Below are positions 17,159 to 20,145 of a stretch of DNA of 20,145 nucleotides, piece after piece; position 1 is the first letter of the stretch, and every line of letters begins with the position of its first letter. The position numbers and the translations under genes were made by a program. Origin of the DNA: Stentor coeruleus (lineage: Eukaryota > Ciliophora > Heterotrichea > Heterotrichida > Stentoridae); NCBI GenBank assembly GCA_001970955.1, contig MPUH01001253.1, forward strand, positions 1 to 20,145, read 5' to 3'. Below the pieces are notes generated by a model. It ran no database searches and was not told the DNA's origin. It saw nothing but the letters and a program-made list of their open reading frames with translations.

Positions 17159-18406
17159 ATGGAAGCAAGCAATTTTTTCGCTCATATGAAAGCAATTACA
17201 CCCCAACCTGTAGAAGATCTTTTCTTTCGATGGTTCCAAGACCCCTCACCCTACAAAGTCAACTTGATCATTGGGGCTTACAGAACAGATGAAGAAAAAC
17301 CTTATGTATTTGAAGCAGTAAAAGAATCAGAAAGACGAATATTATCAAATTCAAATTTAAATAAAGAATATATTCAATCTAGTGGTCTAGATATTTTCAA
17401 TAAATCCTCATGTGCTATTTTATTAGGAAAAACATGTCCAGCTATAATTGAAAAAAGAGTAGCGACATTTCAAACCCTCTCAGGTTCGGGGTCTTTAAGA
17501 ATAGGTCTTGAGTTTTTAAAAACCCACATAAACCCACCAGCTGTTTATGTTAGTGATCCATCATGGAATAATTATTCTTTACTTGTTAATCAAGTAGGAT
17601 TACCTTTGATTAAATATCCTTATTGGAATAAACTTAGAGGTGAATTAGACTTTGATGGAATAATCAATTGTTTGCAATCAGCTCTTGAAGGCTCAGTTGT
17701 GATTTTGCAAGTTTGTGCACAGAATCCTACAGGTGTTGACCCTACTCTTATGCAATGGGATAGAATTGAACAGATTGTTAAGGAAAAAAAACTCATCCCA
17801 TTTTTTGACACAGCTTATTTGGGTTGGTCATCTGGCGATTATGAAGATGATGCTTATATTGTAAGAAAATTTGTCAATAATGATATTCAATGTCTGATAA
17901 GCCAAAGCTTTTCAAAATGCATGGGGCTTTATGGGGAGCGTGTAGGAGCACTACATGTTGTATGCTCGAATCAAGAAACTGCTGAAATTGTTCATACTAA
18001 CATACTGCCAATTGTATATACAATGTATCTAAGCCCACCTCTTCATGGTGCTAGAATTGTTGCTAATATCCTTTCTGATGATGAATTGATAAAACAATGG
18101 AAAAATGAGTTAAAATTTGTAATTCAAAGACTAAAAGACATGAGGATAAGACTTGTTGAAGAATTAACAGCTTTAAATACCCCTGGCGACTGGAGTTATA
18201 TTGTGAATGGAATAGGTATGTTTAGTAATCTTCAAATAACCCCTGAACAATGTTCTAGTCTCTCAGATAAATATCATTGTTATGTTTTAAATACAGGAAG
18301 AATATCTATATGTGGGATTAATACAAAAAACATTAAATACGTGGCTAAATCAATAAAAGCAGTTGTTGAACCACAAAAAGAAGATATTTTAATGGGATTA
18401 TCTTAG
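17159..18406 (+). CDS. Aspartate-aminotransferase-like PLP enzyme with altered substrate pocket
   Basis: A 415-residue class I aminotransferase, close to the usual AAT length, stop TAG. PLP-site residues are present: SGSGSL (108-113, phosphate loop), Trp136 in PSWNNY, Asn189 in QNPTGVDPT, Asp217 and Tyr220 in FFDTAYLGW, catalytic Lys253 in SQSFSKCMGLYGERVG, and Arg261. The alpha-carboxylate Arg (386 in the pig numbering) is Arg381 in NTGRIS. The Arg that binds the side-chain carboxylate of Asp/Glu (Arg292, in a segment reading IVR...SNPP in animal enzymes) is Tyr287 here, in PIVYTMYLSPP, and the SNPP motif has become LSPP. The enzyme should bind PLP and transaminate, but a classic aspartate/oxaloacetate preference is doubtful; an aromatic or other uncharged side chain is possible. 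The N-terminus aligns with cytosolic forms and shows no clear mitochondrial presequence. Confidence 0.92.
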   Translation: MEASNFFAHMKAITPQPVEDLFFRWFQDPSPYKVNLIIGAYRTDEEKPYVFEAVKESERRILSNSNLNKEYIQSSGLDIFNKSSCAILLGKTCPAIIEKRVATFQTLSGSGSLRIGLEFLKTHINPPAVYVSDPSWNNYSLLVNQVGLPLIKYPYWNKLRGELDFDGIINCLQSALEGSVVILQVCAQNPTGVDPTLMQWDRIEQIVKEKKLIPFFDTAYLGWSSGDYEDDAYIVRKFVNNDIQCLISQSFSKCMGLYGERVGALHVVCSNQETAEIVHTNILPIVYTMYLSPPLHGARIVANILSDDELIKQWKNELKFVIQRLKDMRIRLVEELTALNTPGDWSYIVNGIGMFSNLQITPEQCSSLSDKYHCYVLNTGRISICGINTKNIKYVAKSIKAVVEPQKEDILMGLS

Positions 18407-18485
18407 AAATAAAATATAACTTATGAATATTTAAATATATCTAGACTGTAATTCAATGATTTCTGATAATTATTTTACTAGTATT
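18407..18485. other. 79-bp convergent intergenic spacer
   Basis: This lies between the stop of the aminotransferase gene (+) and the stop of the Rab-like gene (-). It is AT-rich with no hairpin, and as tight as the spacer at 9817-9898. Confidence 0.55.
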
Positions 18486-19109
18486 TTAGCAGCAATTATT
18501 ATATGAATTATTGCTTTGAGTGTTTAGCATATGAGCTCTAGAATTAAACTCAATCTCGGTTTCTATTCTTTTTTTTACTGCCTCTCTTGCCATATTCATA
18601 AAAGCTAAATCCACTTGATACCCAGTTTTAGCACTAGTTTCTATGTATTCTACCTTTAAAGTTTTAGCCTTTTCTTCTCCCTGCTCTTTACTCACAATCT
18701 CAGGTAAATCACTTTTATTTCCAATCAAAATCTTAACTGCTCTATCATTTTTATATTTATTTGCCTCTTCAACCCAATAGTCAATATCCTCAAATGACTG
18801 TGCATTGCTTTTATCAAAAACAATCAGAATTGCATCTGATCCTGAAACATACCCTCTAAATAAAGTTTTAAACCTTTCTTGTCCTACTGTATCCCACTAT
18901 ATGTTCCTTACAATCTGCAATTTCACTAAATAATCGTCTATATGCACTGTGATAATATTCCAGTCTATGCCATGAGTTGTAGTAAAATAATTTAGGAAAA
19001 TCTTATCTGTAAACCTTACAATTAAACTGGTCTTACCAACTCCAGCATCACCTATCGTGATAAATTTAAATTTAAATCTACTAAATAAAACTCACCTTTT
19101 ATCTTCCAT
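18486..19109 (-). CDS. Rab-family small GTPase, three exons with two 15-nt introns
   Basis: Joining exons 19109-19096, 19080-18912 and 18896-18486 gives a 197-residue GTPase ending in TAA. Motifs: P-loop GDAGVGKTS (15-23), switch I TTTHGIDW (38-45) with the conserved Thr, switch II WDTVGQERF (62-70), NKSD (121-124) for guanine recognition, ETSAK (147-151), and a C-terminal double Cys (196-197) for geranylgeranylation. These define a membrane-attached Rab acting in vesicle traffic. The effector segment is HGIDW instead of the usual IGVDF/IGIDF, and the piece after switch II reads LFRGYVSGSDA rather than YYRGA.GA, so it is a divergent Rab whose subfamily I cannot assign. Gln67 of the catalytic GQE is kept, so GTP hydrolysis is expected. 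The second intron falls exactly before the switch II Trp. It lies 51 bases downstream of a same-strand gene. Confidence 0.93.
18897..18911 (-). other. 15-nt spliceosomal intron 2 of the Rab-like gene
   Basis: The minus strand reads GTAAGGAACATATAG. Removing it joins KLQI directly to WDTVGQER in phase 0. If retained, the frame meets TAG at its last codon. Confidence 0.93.
19081..19095 (-). other. 15-nt spliceosomal intron 1 of the Rab-like gene
   Basis: The minus strand reads GTGAGTTTTATTTAG. It follows a 14-base coding first exon (MEDK plus two bases) and its removal opens the frame into FKFKFITIGDAGVGKTS. If retained, an in-frame TGA stops translation at codon 6. Confidence 0.93.
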
Positions 19110-19160
19110 ACTTATTATAAACAAATATTTTATTCTATTTATATATTAACAAAGGTTAAA

Positions 19161-19745
19161 CTATATAATTGTTTGCTTTTGTTGAAAAGCTTTTATAACT
19201 TCATTGCTTTGTTTAAGCATTTCTTTTAGTTCTTCAATCTGCCCTTTCATCATATTTTCCCTTTGTTCCTGTTCACGTTTATATTCTTCAAATTCTTTTC
19301 TTATACTCTCTGCATTTTTGGATTTGACAGGCTTTTTATCTTCATGGTTTTTATTTGGTGATTCATTTTGTTTAGAGTTTTTAAAAAGTTTTGGTTTTTC
19401 CAATCTGTCCTTTTCAATCATCTTTTTGATGTCTTCTATTTGGGGGATTTTTGGAGGACTTTCTCTTAAAGATTGTATTGGCTGCTTGCTTGGGCTGAGG
19501 TTTGAAAAGCGTTTTTGTGGTGAAATAGCACTAGTTGAAGCACTTGAATTTATCCTAGGTAATAGTCTGTTGGGTGAGTTGCTAAGAGCAGGATTGTCAA
19601 GAAGATAATATGTGCTATAATTTATTTCTGGAGCACTTGTGCGTAATGCGCTGGTCCAATTTTTTGATGGGATCGGGTATGTATCCCTACTGGGAGTGAG
19701 TTGGTTTGAATACCTCAATAACGAATTCAAAATCGCTTCTTCCAT
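19161..19745 (-). CDS. Small Ser/Pro-rich coiled-coil protein, function unknown
   Basis: A 194-residue hypothetical protein in a single frame ending in TAG. The N-terminal ~100 residues are rich in Ser, Pro and Asn and probably disordered, with several S-P sites (ISP at 74-76, LSP at 83-85, ESPP at 95-98, ESP at 128-130) that could be targets of proline-directed kinases. The C-terminal ~50 residues (about 145-190) are a charged heptad-like helix (IRKEFEEYKREQEQ, then EELKEMLKQS), predicted coiled coil. Such proteins are often cytoskeletal or ciliary scaffolds, but nothing here proves that. Start context AATAAATGGAAG matches three other genes in the window. It precedes the Rab-like gene on the same strand, 51 bases apart. 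The antisense open frame inside it is a composition artefact. Confidence 0.75.
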   Translation of the reverse strand: MEEAILNSLLRYSNQLTPSRDTYPIPSKNWTSALRTSAPEINYSTYYLLDNPALSNSPNRLLPRINSSASTSAISPQKRFSNLSPSKQPIQSLRESPPKIPQIEDIKKMIEKDRLEKPKLFKNSKQNESPNKNHEDKKPVKSKNAESIRKEFEEYKREQEQRENMMKGQIEELKEMLKQSNEVIKAFQQKQTII

Positions 19746-20145
19746 TTATTAGTTAAATACTAAACTAACTGTAAGAGTTGTATTGGATGAGTTATATGAA
19801 AATCCAAGAATGATATTATTGTGGAATAGATAATGTAGGTAATGTATATAGTATATGTTAGGAAAAAGGGATGATACTTTTTTTGAATAGGAAAAATTAA
19901 TTTAAGCTTTTGAGGTTAAATTAAATGTTTTGATTGTTTTATGGTTAGAAAGAAATAGTTTACTTTAAATTATTAGATGTTGGAAGCTATGGGAATTTTA
20001 TTATTTTTTATTATTGATTTAGATATTAATGAAATAATAAACTGTTGTTTATAATTTAATATAAGTTTCATTATAGTAATTTAATTGTACATCTCTAGCA
20101 TTAATAAATACTTTTTAGTTTTTTTATTAAAATTGTATTAGTATT
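19746..20145. other. Upstream flank of the coiled-coil gene, no other gene seen
   Basis: The + strand is G-rich and almost free of C between about 19770 and 20010; read on the sense (minus) strand of the downstream gene this is the same C-containing, G-poor upstream pattern seen before the + strand genes. No reading frame or RNA gene is recognised up to the window end, and there are no telomeric repeats. Confidence 0.5.

Noticed and set aside
180-18406. TGA = Trp code (Blepharisma-type)
   Set aside because: Dozens of conserved Trp positions in WD40 blades and kinases are all TGG, and no conserved frame requires read-through of TGA.
18486-19109. Calling the Rab-like gene a pseudogene because of in-frame stops
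   Set aside because: Both stops fall inside 15-nt GT..AG segments whose removal restores all GTPase motifs without any change.
19204-19608. A 134-codon + strand frame with hydrophobic, Ser/Leu-rich sequence
   Set aside because: It is fully antisense to the coiled-coil gene; Lys/Glu-rich coils give Phe/Leu/Ser-rich antisense frames by composition.
1-20145. tRNA, rRNA, CRISPR array, bacterial operon signals, telomeric ends
   Set aside because: No cloverleaf, rRNA core, spaced repeat array, Shine-Dalgarno pattern or telomere repeat could be found by eye, and the introns show that this is eukaryotic DNA.

Overview
The window looks like macronuclear DNA of a heterotrich ciliate, most likely Stentor. 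The genome is AT-rich and gene-dense. The eight intact genes read through in the standard code: all end in TAA or TAG, and Trp is written TGG throughout. One gene is interrupted by two 15-nt GT..AG introns, a hallmark of heterotrichs. The absence of TGA=Trp argues against Blepharisma. The species call is inference from these traits and from the protein families.

Layout, left to right: a diverged two-copy direct repeat (1-165); a MAP kinase on the minus strand with a TGH activation motif, like the apicomplexan MAPK2/PfMAP2 group (180-1376); a zone of decay (about 1410-3400) with a complete but inactivated ~1.0 kb Merlin/IS1595-type transposon (51- and 47-bp terminal inverted repeats, 8-bp target duplication) set among degenerate fragments, in both orientations, of a relative of the next gene; a giant intact gene (3412-9816) with 35 WD40-like blades followed by an ankyrin-like linker, a six-segment TRP-type channel domain and a C-terminal coiled coil; a convergent minus-strand gene with an RCC1-like propeller plus a Sfi1-like repeat region (9899-12400); a divergent casein kinase 1 (13095-14021); a predicted beta-propeller protein of unknown role (15200-16273); an aspartate-aminotransferase-fold enzyme that lacks the usual substrate-binding Arg292 (17159-18406); and, on the minus strand, a two-intron Rab-like GTPase (18486-19109) and a short phosphosite-rich coiled-coil protein (19161-19745).

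Two single-N positions (12593, 14566) are each flanked by a near-identical direct repeat (132 and 138 bp, one mismatch each). These look like false duplications at contig joins, so the real locus is probably about 270 bp shorter.

The genes do not form an operon or one pathway; this is an ordinary gene-dense ciliate stretch. Signalling is the common thread (two kinases, a GTPase, a channel with a very large scaffold). The WD40-TRP fusion, together with the remnants of its relatives next door, is the strongest candidate for something undescribed.
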